Below, one piece after another: positions 42,368 through 51,682 of a DNA stretch of 64,000 nt; positions within the stretch are counted from its first letter, which is position 1, and each line of letters starts with the position of its first letter. The position numbers and the translations under genes are program-made. The DNA comes from Acidobacteriota bacterium (GTDB lineage: Bacteria > Acidobacteriota > Thermoanaerobaculia > UBA5066). The notes below the pieces were generated by a model. It was not told where the DNA came from. It saw only the letters and a list, made by a program, of their open reading frames with translations, and did not search any database. The DNA is taken from assembly GCA_008363385.1 (NCBI GenBank), contig RHKY01000039.1, positions 21,001-85,000 on the forward strand, read 5' to 3'.

Positions 42368-45300
42368 TGCCGGCGACGCGCGAGGCTCCCGGTCCGGAGG
42401 ACCCGAGGAAGATCGCCACGGGGATGACGCTCGCGGACATCTCGATCCGCAACCACGTCTTCGCCTGGATCCTGATGGTCGCCCTGATCGGGTTCGGGGT
42501 CCTCTGCTACACGGGGTTCGGCGACGTCTTCCGCGGGCTCGGGGTCAGCCAGAACCCGGACGTCGACTTCCCGATCGTGACCGTCTCGGTGTCGCTCGAG
42601 GGGGCCTCGCCCGAGATCATGGAGACCGACGTCGTCGACGTCCTCGAGGACGCCTGCTCGACCGTGGAGGGCGTGCAGCAGATGTCCTCGACGGCGCGGC
42701 AGGGCCGGGCCAGCCTCACGCTCGAGTTCGCGATCGGCCGCGACGTCGACGCGGCGCTCCAGGACGTCCAGACGAAGGTCTCGCGGGCCATGCACGACCT
42801 GCCCCGCGAGGTCGACGCCCCCGACATCTCCAAGACGAACCCGGAGGACCAGCCGATCATCCGGCTCGTCCTCTCCGGCAACCGGCCCCCGGTCTTCCTG
42901 GCGGACTACGTCCGGAACGTCATCCGCCCCCAGCTCCAGATGATCGAGGGCGTCGGCGAGATCCACGTCTTCGGCTTCCGGGACCGGAACGTCCGGGTCT
43001 GGTACGACGCCCCGCGCCTGGAGGCGCACGGCCTCACCGTCCTCGACGTCAACCGCGCCATCGCCCGCGAGCACCAGGAGGTGCCGGCGGGCCGGATCGA
43101 GGGGGCCGAGCGCGAGATGAACGTCCGCGCCCAGGGCGAGGCGATCGACCTGTCGGCCTTCCGGAAGCTCGTCGTCTCGTGGAAGGACGGCGCCCCGGTC
43201 CGCCTGGAGGACGTCGCCGTCGTGGAGGACGGCCTGGAGGACCGGCGGCGGCTCATGCGCGCCATGGGCGAGACGTCGATCGGCTTCGGCATCACGAAGC
43301 TGCGCGGCGCCAACGCCGTCCAGGTCGGCCGCGACGTCAAGGCGAAGATCGCGACGCTCGCCGCCCAGCTCCCCGAGGGGCTGAAGCTCGACGTCAACTG
43401 GGACACCACCGCGTTCGTCGAGCGCGCCATCCACGAGATCCTCTTCACGCTCGTCCTGGCGGCCCTCCTGACGGGGCTCGTCTGCTGGCTCTTCCTCGGG
43501 TCGTGGTCGACGACGGTGAACGTCCTCCTCGCGATCCCGACGTCGATCCTCGGGACGTTCATCGTCGTCTACTTCCTCGGCTTCACGCTGAACACCTACA
43601 CCGTCCTCGGCCTGACGCTCGTCGTCGGCATCGTGGTGGACGACGCGATCATGGTCCTGGAGAACATCTACCGGCACCGCGAGGCGGGCGAGGGGAAGGT
43701 GAGGGCGGCCTCCGTCGGCGCCCGCGAGATCACGTTCGCGGCCGCCGCGACGACGCTGGCGATCGTGGCGATCTTCCTGCCGGTCGCCTTCCTGAAGGGG
43801 ATCATCGGCAAGTTCTTCTTCCAGTTCGGGGTCACGATCTCCGTGGCGGTCCTCATCTCGCTCCTCGAGGCGCTCACGCTCGCCCCGATGCGCTGCTCGC
43901 AGTTCCTCGAGGTCGAGCACCGCGGGCGGCTCGGGAGGGCGACGGACCGGCTCTTCGCGCGGCTCTCCGCCCACTACTCGAGGGCGCTGGGGCCGGTCCT
44001 CGCGAACCGGGGGAAGGTCCTCGCGGGCTCCCTTGCGCTGTTCGTCCTCTCCCTCGGGACGCTCCGCCTCCTCCGCCAGGAGTTCATCCCGAGCCAGGAC
44101 ATGAGCCGCTTCACGATCCGCTTCCAGACGCCCGTCGGGACGAGCCTCGACGCCACGGACCGCTACTTCCGGCAGGTGGAGCGGTTCCTGATGACGCGCC
44201 CCGAGGTGACCCTCTTCGCCGGGAGCGTCGGGGGCGGGAGCGACGTGAACACCGCCCAGGCCTACGTCAACATGAAGGAGCCCCGGGAGCGGCCCGTCGA
44301 CCCCGAGAAGGGGCGGCGCCTGACGCAGCTGGAGTTCATGGACGTCGTGAGGAAGCACGCCGCGACGATCCCGGGCGGCCGGATCAGCCTCCAGGACATC
44401 TCCCAGACCGGCTTCAGCCCCTCGCGGGGCGGGGGCTTCCCGATCGAGTTCAACGTCCGGGGGCCCGACTGGAGCGTGCTGGCCTCCTCCGCGCGCGAGA
44501 TCGCCGAGCGGATGCGCCAGTCGGGCCTCGTCACCGACGTGGACACCGACTACCAGGTCGGGATGCCGGAGATCCAGGTGGTCCCCGACCGGGACCGGGC
44601 CGCCGACCTCGGCGTGAGCATGGCCGCGATCGGCGAGACCGTGAACGCGGCGATCGGGGGGGCGAGGATCGGGAAGTTCAAGGACAAGGGGCGGCGCTTC
44701 GACATCCGCGGGCGCCTCCTGGCGCCGCAGAGGGAGCGGCCCGAGGACATCTCGCGCCTCCTCCTGAGGACCGGGAGCGGCGAGGTCGTGCGGCTCGGCC
44801 AGCTGATCCGGATCGACCAGCAGCCGACGTTGCAGGCCATCACGCGCCGGGACCGGGAGCGGGCCATCACCGTCTTCGCGAACGTGGCGACGGGCGCCTC
44901 CCAGGCCGAGGCCGTCGACCGCTCCCTCGAGATCGCCCGGGCCGTCCTGCCGGACGGCTACCGGGCGGTCGTCGCGGGGAGCACGAAGGCCTTCCGGGAG
45001 TCCTTCCAGTCGCTCTGGTTCGCCTTCGGGCTCGGCCTCCTGGTCGCCTACATGGTCCTCGCCTCGCAGTTCAACTCCTTCTCGCACCCCCTGACGGTCC
45101 TCCTCGCGCTGCCGTTCTCCGTCAGCGGCGCGCTCCTGGCGCTCTGGGCCGGCGGCCAGAGCCTGAACGTCTACAGCCTGCTCGGCGTCATCCTCCTGGT
45201 CGGGATCGCCAAGAAGAACTCGATCCTCCTCGTCGACTTCACGAACCAGGTGCGCGAGCGGGGCGTCCCGCAGCGCGAGGCGCTCCTGACGGCCTGCCCG

Positions 45301-45585
45301 ATCCGGCTCCGGCCGATCCTGATGACCTCGGTCGCCACGATCGCCGGGGCCCTCCCGCCGGCGCTGGCGATCGGGCCGGGGGCGGAGGTCCAGCGCCCGA
45401 TGGCGCTCGCCCTCGTCGGCGGCATGGCCGTCTCGACGCTCCTGACGCTCTTCGTCGTTCCGGCCGGCTACAGCCTCCTCGACGACGCCCTGGCGCGGCT
45501 CCGCGCGGTTCGACGGCGACGTCCCGAGGCTCCGGAGGAGGGCGTCCCCGGGCCCGGGAAGGCGGAGCCCGCCCGAGAGGCCTGA
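42367..45585 (+). CDS. RND multidrug/metabolite efflux pump (HAE1/AcrB family)
   Basis: The 1072-residue proton-driven pump has the twelve-span, two-large-loop layout of the family. Visible hallmarks are ISIRNHVFAWILMVALIGFG at the N terminus, VTVSVSLEGASPEIMETDV in the first porter domain, TVLGLTLVVGIVVDDAIMVLENIYRH with the proton-relay Asp pair in helix 4, and LLGVILLVGIAKKNSILLVDF in the second half. Substrate cannot be predicted. It is coupled to the adaptor gene by a TGATG junction. The gene order ATPase, b-type, octaheme, adaptor, pump is continuous on one strand, but a 148-base gap separates the last two from the first three. Confidence 0.94.
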   Translation: MPATREAPGPEDPRKIATGMTLADISIRNHVFAWILMVALIGFGVLCYTGFGDVFRGLGVSQNPDVDFPIVTVSVSLEGASPEIMETDVVDVLEDACSTVEGVQQMSSTARQGRASLTLEFAIGRDVDAALQDVQTKVSRAMHDLPREVDAPDISKTNPEDQPIIRLVLSGNRPPVFLADYVRNVIRPQLQMIEGVGEIHVFGFRDRNVRVWYDAPRLEAHGLTVLDVNRAIAREHQEVPAGRIEGAEREMNVRAQGEAIDLSAFRKLVVSWKDGAPVRLEDVAVVEDGLEDRRRLMRAMGETSIGFGITKLRGANAVQVGRDVKAKIATLAAQLPEGLKLDVNWDTTAFVERAIHEILFTLVLAALLTGLVCWLFLGSWSTTVNVLLAIPTSILGTFIVVYFLGFTLNTYTVLGLTLVVGIVVDDAIMVLENIYRHREAGEGKVRAASVGAREITFAAAATTLAIVAIFLPVAFLKGIIGKFFFQFGVTISVAVLISLLEALTLAPMRCSQFLEVEHRGRLGRATDRLFARLSAHYSRALGPVLANRGKVLAGSLALFVLSLGTLRLLRQEFIPSQDMSRFTIRFQTPVGTSLDATDRYFRQVERFLMTRPEVTLFAGSVGGGSDVNTAQAYVNMKEPRERPVDPEKGRRLTQLEFMDVVRKHAATIPGGRISLQDISQTGFSPSRGGGFPIEFNVRGPDWSVLASSAREIAERMRQSGLVTDVDTDYQVGMPEIQVVPDRDRAADLGVSMAAIGETVNAAIGGARIGKFKDKGRRFDIRGRLLAPQRERPEDISRLLLRTGSGEVVRLGQLIRIDQQPTLQAITRRDRERAITVFANVATGASQAEAVDRSLEIARAVLPDGYRAVVAGSTKAFRESFQSLWFAFGLGLLVAYMVLASQFNSFSHPLTVLLALPFSVSGALLALWAGGQSLNVYSLLGVILLVGIAKKNSILLVDFTNQVRERGVPQREALLTACPIRLRPILMTSVATIAGALPPALAIGPGAEVQRPMALALVGGMAVSTLLTLFVVPAGYSLLDDALARLRAVRRRRPEAPEEGVPGPGKAEPAREA

Positions 45586-45612
45586 GCCCGCGCGGGCGGG
45601 GCTCCCCCCGGC

Positions 45613-46524
45613 TCAGAAGACGGACAGGCCCGTCTTCGTCGTGAGGAGCTCGAGCGCCATGGTCCCGGCGAGCGAGTTCCCCTTCTCGGAGAGGCCGGGC
45701 GACCAGGCGGCGGCGACGAACCGGCCCGGCAGCACCGCGACGACGCCCCCGCCGACGCCGCTCTTGGCCGGGAGGCCGACGCGGTAGGCGTAGTCGCCCG
45801 CCTCGTCGTAGACGCCGCAGGTCAGCATGACGGCGTTCACCCTCTTCACCTGCCGCGCGGTGGCGACCGCCTCCCCCGCGGGGGAGCGCCCGCCCGTGGC
45901 GAGGTAGTGGAACGCCGCGGCCAGCTCCGTGCAGCTCATCGGGATCGAGCAGAGGCGGAAGTAGGCCGCGAGGACGCGGTCCGGGTCGCTCCGGAGGTTC
46001 CCGAACGACCGGAGGAAGTGGGCGAGGGCGCGGTTCCGGTGGCCGGTGGCGCCCTCGGCCGCGGCCACCGCCTCGTCGTACGCGGCCGTCGGGCTCGCCG
46101 AGGCACGCCTCACGAAGTCGAGGACGAGATCCTCCCCCGCAGGCTGGTGAGAGAGGACGACGTCGAGGACCACGAGCGCGCCGGCGTTGACGAAGGGGTT
46201 GCGCGGGATCCCGCGCTCGGCCTCCAGCTGGACGAGGGAGTTGAACGCCGTCCCGGACGGCTCGCGCCCGACGCGCTCCCAGACGGCGTCCCCCACGAGC
46301 CGCATCGCGACCGTGAGGCTGAAGACCTTCGCGATGCTCTGGATCGAGAACCGCTCCTCCGCGTCGCCGACGGCGTAGACCTCGTTCGCGACCGTCCGGA
46401 CCACCATGCCGAACCGCTCGCGCGGGACCCGGGCGAGCGGCGGGATGTAGTCGGCGACCCGCCCCTTCCCGACGAGGGGCTCCACCTCCCCGGCGATCTC
46501 GCGGAGGACCCGCGCGTAGTCCAC
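45613..46524 (-). CDS. glsA: Glutaminase GlsA
   Basis: The 303-residue enzyme converts glutamine to glutamate and ammonia. It belongs to the serine beta-lactamase-like fold with the catalytic S63-x2-K66 in FSIQSIAKVF. Other signatures are PFVNAGALVV, SYxFN-type HFLRSFGNL, and the C-terminal PAKSGVGGG...AAWSPGLSEKGNS. The GTG start is preceded after six bases by TAACAT, so the message may be leaderless. It converges with the RND pump gene and is followed upstream by the MMPL-type gene on the same strand. Confidence 0.95.
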   Translation of the reverse strand: MDYARVLREIAGEVEPLVGKGRVADYIPPLARVPRERFGMVVRTVANEVYAVGDAEERFSIQSIAKVFSLTVAMRLVGDAVWERVGREPSGTAFNSLVQLEAERGIPRNPFVNAGALVVLDVVLSHQPAGEDLVLDFVRRASASPTAAYDEAVAAAEGATGHRNRALAHFLRSFGNLRSDPDRVLAAYFRLCSIPMSCTELAAAFHYLATGGRSPAGEAVATARQVKRVNAVMLTCGVYDEAGDYAYRVGLPAKSGVGGGVVAVLPGRFVAAAWSPGLSEKGNSLAGTMALELLTTKTGLSVF

Positions 46525-46530
46525 GGGGCG

Positions 46531-46536
46531 ATGTTA
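46531..46536 (-). promoter_or_regulatory. Candidate -10 element of glsA (leaderless type)
   Basis: On the minus strand TAACAT ends six bases before the GTG at 46522-46524. There is no Shine-Dalgarno in the gap. Confidence 0.45.
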
Positions 46537-46552
46537 CCGGCCCCTCCCGCCG

Positions 46553-48856
46553 TCAGTCGGCGAGGGGCTCCCGGTCCGGGCGCTCCCGGAAGACGAGCCA
46601 GAGCGCGGCCGGCAGGGCGGTGAAGTCGGCCAGCATCGACAGGACGAACGCCAGCGAGGAGAGGACCCCGAACTGGCGCATCGGCGGCAGGTCGGAGAGG
46701 GTCAGCGCCAGGAAGCCGCCCGCGTTGACGACGGTGGCGAAGAAGATGGCGCTGCCGGCCACGCGGACGGCGTGAGAGAGCGCCGCCTCGCAGGAGCCGC
46801 CGCGCCGCGCCTCCTGGAAGTGGTAGAAGAAGTGGACCTGGTCGTTCTCCGAGGCGCCGAGGACGGTCGTGGCGATCAGGATCGTCGCCACGTTGAGCGG
46901 GATGCCGGTCCCCCGCATGAAGAGGAACATGACGAGGATGGCGAAGAGCGAGGGGACCATCGCCATGAGGCGCGCCGCGGGGCTCCGGAAGACGAAGAAG
47001 AAGGCCGCGAAGATGACGGCCGCGGTCAGGACGAAGCTCTCGACGAGCGTCGGGACGAGGTAGCGGCCGATCTTCTCGGTCAGGAGCCCCTGCCCGACGG
47101 CGCGCAGCGTGCAGCCCGCGAGCGCCGGGCTCTTCCCGCGCGCCTCCTCGAAGAGGGAGGCAGCGGCCGGGACCAGCTCGTCGATCGAGACCGGCCTCCC
47201 GGCGCGGGTCAGGACGGTGAGGTGCGTGGCGCCCAGCGTCCCGACGTCGACCATCGAGCGGAGCCACGGCTCGGTCAGGAGGAGCTGCTCGAGGTCCGCG
47301 GCGGCTCGCTCGAGGCCCTCGACGTCGGACGGGAGGGTGTCGCCGAGGCCCGAGGCGTACCGCCGGAGGCGGAGGACGGAGGTCAGCCCCGTCACCGACC
47401 CGACCCGCGGGTCCTCCGAGAGCCGCGAGGCGAAGGTGTCGAGAGCGGCGAGGAACTCCGGGTCGACGACGCGCCCGGGGGGCGTCGTGACCCAGAGCGA
47501 GAACGAGGCCCGCCCGCCGACGTTCGCCTGGAACCACCGGGCGTCCTCGGCCAGCGGCAGGTCCTCTGGGAGGTAGGCGACCGAGTCGACCTCGAGCGGC
47601 ATCGGCGAGACGGCCCCGGGGAGGCCGAAGACCGCGACGGCGCCCGCCGCCGAGAGGACGAGCGCCAGGACGACGAGGTGCCAGCGCCAGAGGTAGGACC
47701 GGCGCGGAAGGAGCTCGGCCGCCCGGAAGACCCAGGCGCCGGCCAGCGCCCGCTCGGCCCTCACCGGCGTCCGGAGGAGCCTCTGGAGCGCGGGGAAGAG
47801 CGTGAAGCAGACGACCCACGAGAGGAGGAGCCCCGAGGCGGTCCAGATCCCCATCTCGCGGATGGGCCGGATCTTCGAGACCGAGAGCGCGGCGAAGCCG
47901 ACGGCCGCCGCGAAGACCGAGGCGGTGACCGGGAGGAGCTTGTTGGCCAGCGCGACGGGCTGGTGCTCCTCGGGCGCCACGCCGGGCGGGCACTCGACGT
48001 AGCGGGCGTGGATGTAGACGAGCGAGGCCGTGGCCGTGATCAGGAGCGTCAGCGGCACGAGGGCCGAGACGATCGTGTTCGGGTAGCCGAGGAGCCCCGC
48101 CACCGCGGTGCCGAGGAGGACCGAGACGCCGAGCGTCGCCAGCATCGCGACGAGCGTCCGCCAGGAACGGAAGAGGAACAGGTTCAGGAGGACGACGAAG
48201 GCGCCGAACAGCGGGAAGAACCGCGCGCTCGACTCGCGCGTCTGCCGCTCGAGCCACGACTGGACCCACGGCTCGCCGAGCCTTCGGACGGGGAGCGGCG
48301 CGCCGGCGGCGCCGCCCGAACGGAGGGCCGCGTCGACCGCCCGGAGCGCCTCGTCCCGCTCGGCCGGCGTCGAGGCGTCGAGGAGGAGGGCGATCGAGAT
48401 GTGGCGGTCGCCGACGAGGGCCTGCTTGCGGAAGAAGGTCGTTCCGAGGAGGAACGCCCGGAGCTCGGCCCGCCGGGAGGGGTCGGTCGAGACGCCGGGG
48501 CGGAGCCGTTCGGCGGCGGAGAGGGCCGAGAACGGCTCGACGCGCGGCAGGCCGCGGAGGCGCTCCTCCAGGTCCCGGACGCGCTCGAGGAAGCCGTTCT
48601 CGAACGGGTCGCGCGACTCGAACAGGAGGAGGAGCGGCCGTCTCTCCGGGAAGAGCCGCTGGAACTCGCGCGTGGCGACCCGGTCCGGGTCCGACTCGAC
48701 GATCATCCGCTCGATCGAGTGGTCCTGACCGACCCGGAGGGCGAAGACGAGGGCGAGCGGGACCAGGAGCGCGTAGGCGGCGAGGACGGCGCCGCTCCGG
48801 CCCGACAGCCACCGGAAGAACGCGACCGCTCTCGGCGGCGCCGACGTCGGTTCCAA
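46553..48856 (-). CDS. MMPL/RND-family exporter (hydrophobe/lipid type)
   Basis: The protein of about 767 residues has two halves. Each starts with one membrane span, followed by a periplasmic loop of 150-200 residues and a block of five spans. LFGAFVVLLNLFLFRSW and TALVPLTLLITATASLVYIHARY mark the first block, and ASENDQVHFFYHFQEARRGG the second. This matches MMPL proteins and the RND subgroup that exports lipids or hydrophobic molecules. The start is uncertain. An ATG at 48910 would overlap the divergent gene's own start codon. TTG at 48856, with TATCAT ten bases upstream, leaves room for promoters and is preferred here. Confidence 0.85.
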   Translation of the reverse strand: MEPTSAPPRAVAFFRWLSGRSGAVLAAYALLVPLALVFALRVGQDHSIERMIVESDPDRVATREFQRLFPERRPLLLLFESRDPFENGFLERVRDLEERLRGLPRVEPFSALSAAERLRPGVSTDPSRRAELRAFLLGTTFFRKQALVGDRHISIALLLDASTPAERDEALRAVDAALRSGGAAGAPLPVRRLGEPWVQSWLERQTRESSARFFPLFGAFVVLLNLFLFRSWRTLVAMLATLGVSVLLGTAVAGLLGYPNTIVSALVPLTLLITATASLVYIHARYVECPPGVAPEEHQPVALANKLLPVTASVFAAAVGFAALSVSKIRPIREMGIWTASGLLLSWVVCFTLFPALQRLLRTPVRAERALAGAWVFRAAELLPRRSYLWRWHLVVLALVLSAAGAVAVFGLPGAVSPMPLEVDSVAYLPEDLPLAEDARWFQANVGGRASFSLWVTTPPGRVVDPEFLAALDTFASRLSEDPRVGSVTGLTSVLRLRRYASGLGDTLPSDVEGLERAAADLEQLLLTEPWLRSMVDVGTLGATHLTVLTRAGRPVSIDELVPAAASLFEEARGKSPALAGCTLRAVGQGLLTEKIGRYLVPTLVESFVLTAAVIFAAFFFVFRSPAARLMAMVPSLFAILVMFLFMRGTGIPLNVATILIATTVLGASENDQVHFFYHFQEARRGGSCEAALSHAVRVAGSAIFFATVVNAGGFLALTLSDLPPMRQFGVLSSLAFVLSMLADFTALPAALWLVFRERPDREPLAD

Positions 48857-48908
48857 CGCGGTCGGAATGATAGGCCCGGAGGAGCCCCGGATCGTGTAGA
48901 AACGGGGC

Positions 48909-49772
48909 ATGAGATCGGGGTCCGCCCTCCTCGCCGCCGCCCTCCTCGTGGCCGCCGGGTTCCGTCCGGCCGCGGTCTCCGCCGCCGAGCCGCCCGTCGT
49001 CGTCGCCTGCGCGCCCGGCTACCCCGGTACGACGGAGGAGGCCCAGCCCACGATGGACGCCTTCGCCGCCGCCCTCGCGGAAGGGGCGGGGCTCGGCCGC
49101 GACGGCCTGAAGGCCGTCTACCACCAGACCGAGGCCGGGGGGCTCGCGCGGCTGGGGCGGCCGGACGCCGCCTTCGCCCTGGTGCCGCTCTCGTTCTTCC
49201 TCCAGCACGAGAAGCCGCTCGGCCTGGCGCCCCTTTCGCAGGCGGTGCGGAAGGGGGGCGAAGCCGGGGAGAGCTGGACGCTCGTCGCCGGCAAGGGGAA
49301 GCTGACCGCGCCCGCGGGGCTGGACGGCTGGCAGCTCGTGAGCCTGGCGTCCTACTCGCCGCGGTTCGTCCGGGGGACGGCGCTCGGGGGCTGGGGGCCG
49401 GTTCCTCCGGGGACGAAGCTGGTCACCTCCGGCTCGGTCCTCTCGGCGCTCCGGAAGGCGGCGGCGGGGGAGAAGGTGGCGGTCCTCCTGGACGCCGAGC
49501 AGGCGGCGGGCCTCGCGACCCTGCCGTTCGCCGCGCAGCTCGAGGTGGTCCACCGTTCCGCGACGGTGCCGGTCTCCGTCTTCTGCACGGTCTCGGGCAG
49601 GGCGGCGAAGCCGAGGCAGAAGGCCGTCGCCGACGCGCTCCGGAAGCTCGACGCGAGCGCCGCGGGCGCCGCGGCCCTGGCCGGGATCCGGGTGACGCGG
49701 TTCGTCGCGGTCGACGAGGCCTCGCTCGCCTCCGCCCGCGCGGCCTTCGCCGCGGCGCCGGAGGGCCCTTGA
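48909..49772 (+). CDS. Exported PhnD-like periplasmic substrate-binding protein
   Basis: The 287-residue precursor has a signal (SALLAAALLVAAGFRPAAVSA) and a type-2 periplasmic-binding-like domain, opening VVVACAPGYPGTTEEAQPTMDAFA and continuing with RPDAAFALVPLSFFLQH and VTSGSVLSALRKAAAGEKVAVLLD. This resembles the phosphonate/phosphite-binding group (PhnD-like), but no ABC permease or ATPase gene is nearby. It may therefore be an orphan binding or sensory protein. Its stop overlaps the TTG start of the next lipoprotein gene (TTGA), so the two are coupled. TGTAGA lies eight bases before the ATG as a possible -10. Confidence 0.78.
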   Translation: MRSGSALLAAALLVAAGFRPAAVSAAEPPVVVACAPGYPGTTEEAQPTMDAFAAALAEGAGLGRDGLKAVYHQTEAGGLARLGRPDAAFALVPLSFFLQHEKPLGLAPLSQAVRKGGEAGESWTLVAGKGKLTAPAGLDGWQLVSLASYSPRFVRGTALGGWGPVPPGTKLVTSGSVLSALRKAAAGEKVAVLLDAEQAAGLATLPFAAQLEVVHRSATVPVSVFCTVSGRAAKPRQKAVADALRKLDASAAGAAALAGIRVTRFVAVDEASLASARAAFAAAPEGP

Positions 49773-50602
49773 GGCGCCCGCGCGCGGCCCTTCCCTTCGC
49801 GCTCCTGGGCTGCGCGCTCGCGCTCGCCTCGTGCGCCCCGGCCCTGCGGGGCCCGGAGGCGGGGCCTACTCTCGCGGCCGACCTGGGCGTCGCCGGGTCC
49901 GCGGGAGACCCGACGACGGTCGACGGCCTCCTCGGCGCGGCCGAGGCGAGCTGGGCGCGCCGGCCCGACGTGGGGGCGGTCCGCGAGGCCGCGCGGCTCT
50001 TCGGGAGGGCGGCGCTCGCGGACGAAGGCGGCGTCGCGGGGCTCCTCGGCTACGCCCGAGCGGTGGCGTGGCGGATCGAGCGGGAGGGGGACGCCAAGGA
50101 ACGCGAGCGCCTGGCGACCGCCTCCGTCCGGGCCGGGGAGCGGTGCCTGGGGCGCTCCCCCGGGAACCCCGCGTGCGAGTACGCCCTGGCGATCGCCCTC
50201 GGCCAGCAGGCCCGGGAGCGGCCCGCGACGGCGCTCGACGGCCTGAAGGAGATGGTGGCGGCGCTCGAACGGGCGATCGCCGGGGACGAGAGGCAGGACC
50301 TTGGGGGGCCGCACCGGGTCCTCGCCCTCGTCCAGCTCCGAGCGCCCGGGTGGCCCTCGGGCCCGGGGGACCCCGACGCCGGGCTGGAGGAGGCGCGCAA
50401 GGCCGAGGCGCTCTTCCCGGAGCACCCGCCGAACGTCCTGGCGCTCGGCGAGGCGCTCGAGAAGACCGGGGACCCGGACGGGGCGCGGGAGGCCTACCGG
50501 AGGGCGTCGGCGCTCGCGTCACGCCTGGCCTCCGGCGGGGACCCCGACGCGGCCGAGTGGCTCGAGGAGGCCCGCCGGGTCCTCTCCCGCCCCGGCTCGT
50601 AG
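49769..50602 (+). CDS. TPR-like lipoprotein
   Basis: The 277-residue protein starts with a signal and lipobox (LALASC). The mature part is helical with repeated Ala-rich pairs, e.g. VREAARLFGRAALADEGG, CEYALAIALGQQ, and ALGEALEKTGDPDGAREAYRRA, consistent with tetratricopeptide-like repeats and a protein-binding scaffold role. The TTG start lies inside the stop of the PhnD-like gene (TTGA). Together with the MMPL exporter on the other side, this could be an envelope transport set: pump, periplasmic binding protein and lipoprotein adaptor. That grouping is inference from position. Confidence 0.78.
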   Translation: MRRPRAALPFALLGCALALASCAPALRGPEAGPTLAADLGVAGSAGDPTTVDGLLGAAEASWARRPDVGAVREAARLFGRAALADEGGVAGLLGYARAVAWRIEREGDAKERERLATASVRAGERCLGRSPGNPACEYALAIALGQQARERPATALDGLKEMVAALERAIAGDERQDLGGPHRVLALVQLRAPGWPSGPGDPDAGLEEARKAEALFPEHPPNVLALGEALEKTGDPDGAREAYRRASALASRLASGGDPDAAEWLEEARRVLSRPGS

Positions 50603-50614
50603 CCCGCTCGCCGG

Positions 50615-51682
50615 TCAGGAGGCTCGGGGAGCCGAGGGCTCGTGCCGGGAGGCGAGGAGCCTCTCGGCCGCCGCCAGGACGCTCCCGACGGAGAGCTCCT
50701 CCTGGCACCGGGCGTCGATCGGGCAGACGCGGAACCGGCAGGGGGCGCAGAGCGGGCGCGCCCTGGCCACCGCGACGCGGGCGGGGCGGCCGTCGACGCG
50801 CGGGCCGTCCCAGGGCCGCGTGGCGTCGGGGTCGGTCGAGGTGAACGTGACGAGCGTCGGCGTCCCGGCGGCGCCCGCGAGGTGCGACACGCCGGAGTCG
50901 TTCCCGACGAAGAGCGAGGCCAGGGACAGGACGCCGAGGACCTCGGGGAGCGAGCTCTTGCCCGAGAGGTCCAGGACGCGGGCCTTCCGCGCCCCCGCGG
51001 CCGCCTCGCGGTTCACCGCCGCCTCCGAGGCGCTCCCGAGGAGGACCACCGAGAGGCCGTGCCGCTCGGACAGGGCGTCGAACGTCTCGCCGAAGCGGGC
51101 GAGGCTCCAGCGCTTGGCGGCGTGGGCGAAGGAGGCCACGTGCGCGGCGGCGAACGGGCCGCCGGTCCCCCCCGCGGCGTCGAGGAGCTTCCGGGCCGAC
51201 CGCTGTAGCTCCTTCTCGACGGGGAAGGACGTGTCCGGCGGGCCCTCCGCCCGCGCCCCCGCCGCCTCGACGAGGCGGAGGTGCCGGAAGACCTCGTGCT
51301 CGCCCGGCGAGAGGCGCATCGGGACGGCCCGCGTCAGGAGCGGGCTCCGGAGCTCCCCGCGGTACCCGATCCGCTCCGGGAACCCGGCGCGGAAGGCCGT
51401 CCAGGCGGTCACGAAGCTCCGCGGGAGGAGGACGGCGCGGTCGAGGCGGGCCTCGCGGAGCTTCGCCGCGAGCCGCTCGAGCCCCGCGCGGCCCGCGTGC
51501 TCGGCCGGGTCCTCGACGAGGACCTCGTCCACCTCGGGAAGGAGGCGGTAGAGGTCGGCCACCCACGGGCGGCAGAGGACGACGAGGCGGTCGGAGGGGG
51601 CCGAGGCCCGGAGGGCTCTCAGGGCGGGGAGGGACATGACGACGTCCCCCACCCAGTTCGGGGCCCTCAGGAGCGTCCTCAA
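50615..51682 (-). CDS. Glycosyltransferase family 9, ADP-heptose:LPS heptosyltransferase type
   Basis: The 355-residue enzyme has the GT9 opening TLLRAPNWVGDVVMSLPALRAL, the donor-binding GNDSGVSHLAGAAGTPTLVTF, and a C-terminal cysteine cluster LCAPCRFRVCPIDARCQ that heptosyltransferase II-like enzymes share. It should add heptose to the lipopolysaccharide inner core, although the exact acceptor is unknown. The TTG start lies within the stop of the upstream GT4 gene (TTGA), so both are made together. The presence of this gene points to an LPS-bearing outer membrane. Confidence 0.9.
   Translation of the reverse strand: MRTLLRAPNWVGDVVMSLPALRALRASAPSDRLVVLCRPWVADLYRLLPEVDEVLVEDPAEHAGRAGLERLAAKLREARLDRAVLLPRSFVTAWTAFRAGFPERIGYRGELRSPLLTRAVPMRLSPGEHEVFRHLRLVEAAGARAEGPPDTSFPVEKELQRSARKLLDAAGGTGGPFAAAHVASFAHAAKRWSLARFGETFDALSERHGLSVVLLGSASEAAVNREAAAGARKARVLDLSGKSSLPEVLGVLSLASLFVGNDSGVSHLAGAAGTPTLVTFTSTDPDATRPWDGPRVDGRPARVAVARARPLCAPCRFRVCPIDARCQEELSVGSVLAAAERLLASRHEPSAPRAS

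Noticed and set aside
46772-49768. Very long plus-strand frame antisense to the MMPL exporter
   Set aside because: It is the antisense shadow of the exporter. Only its end from 49769 is a gene (the TPR-like lipoprotein).
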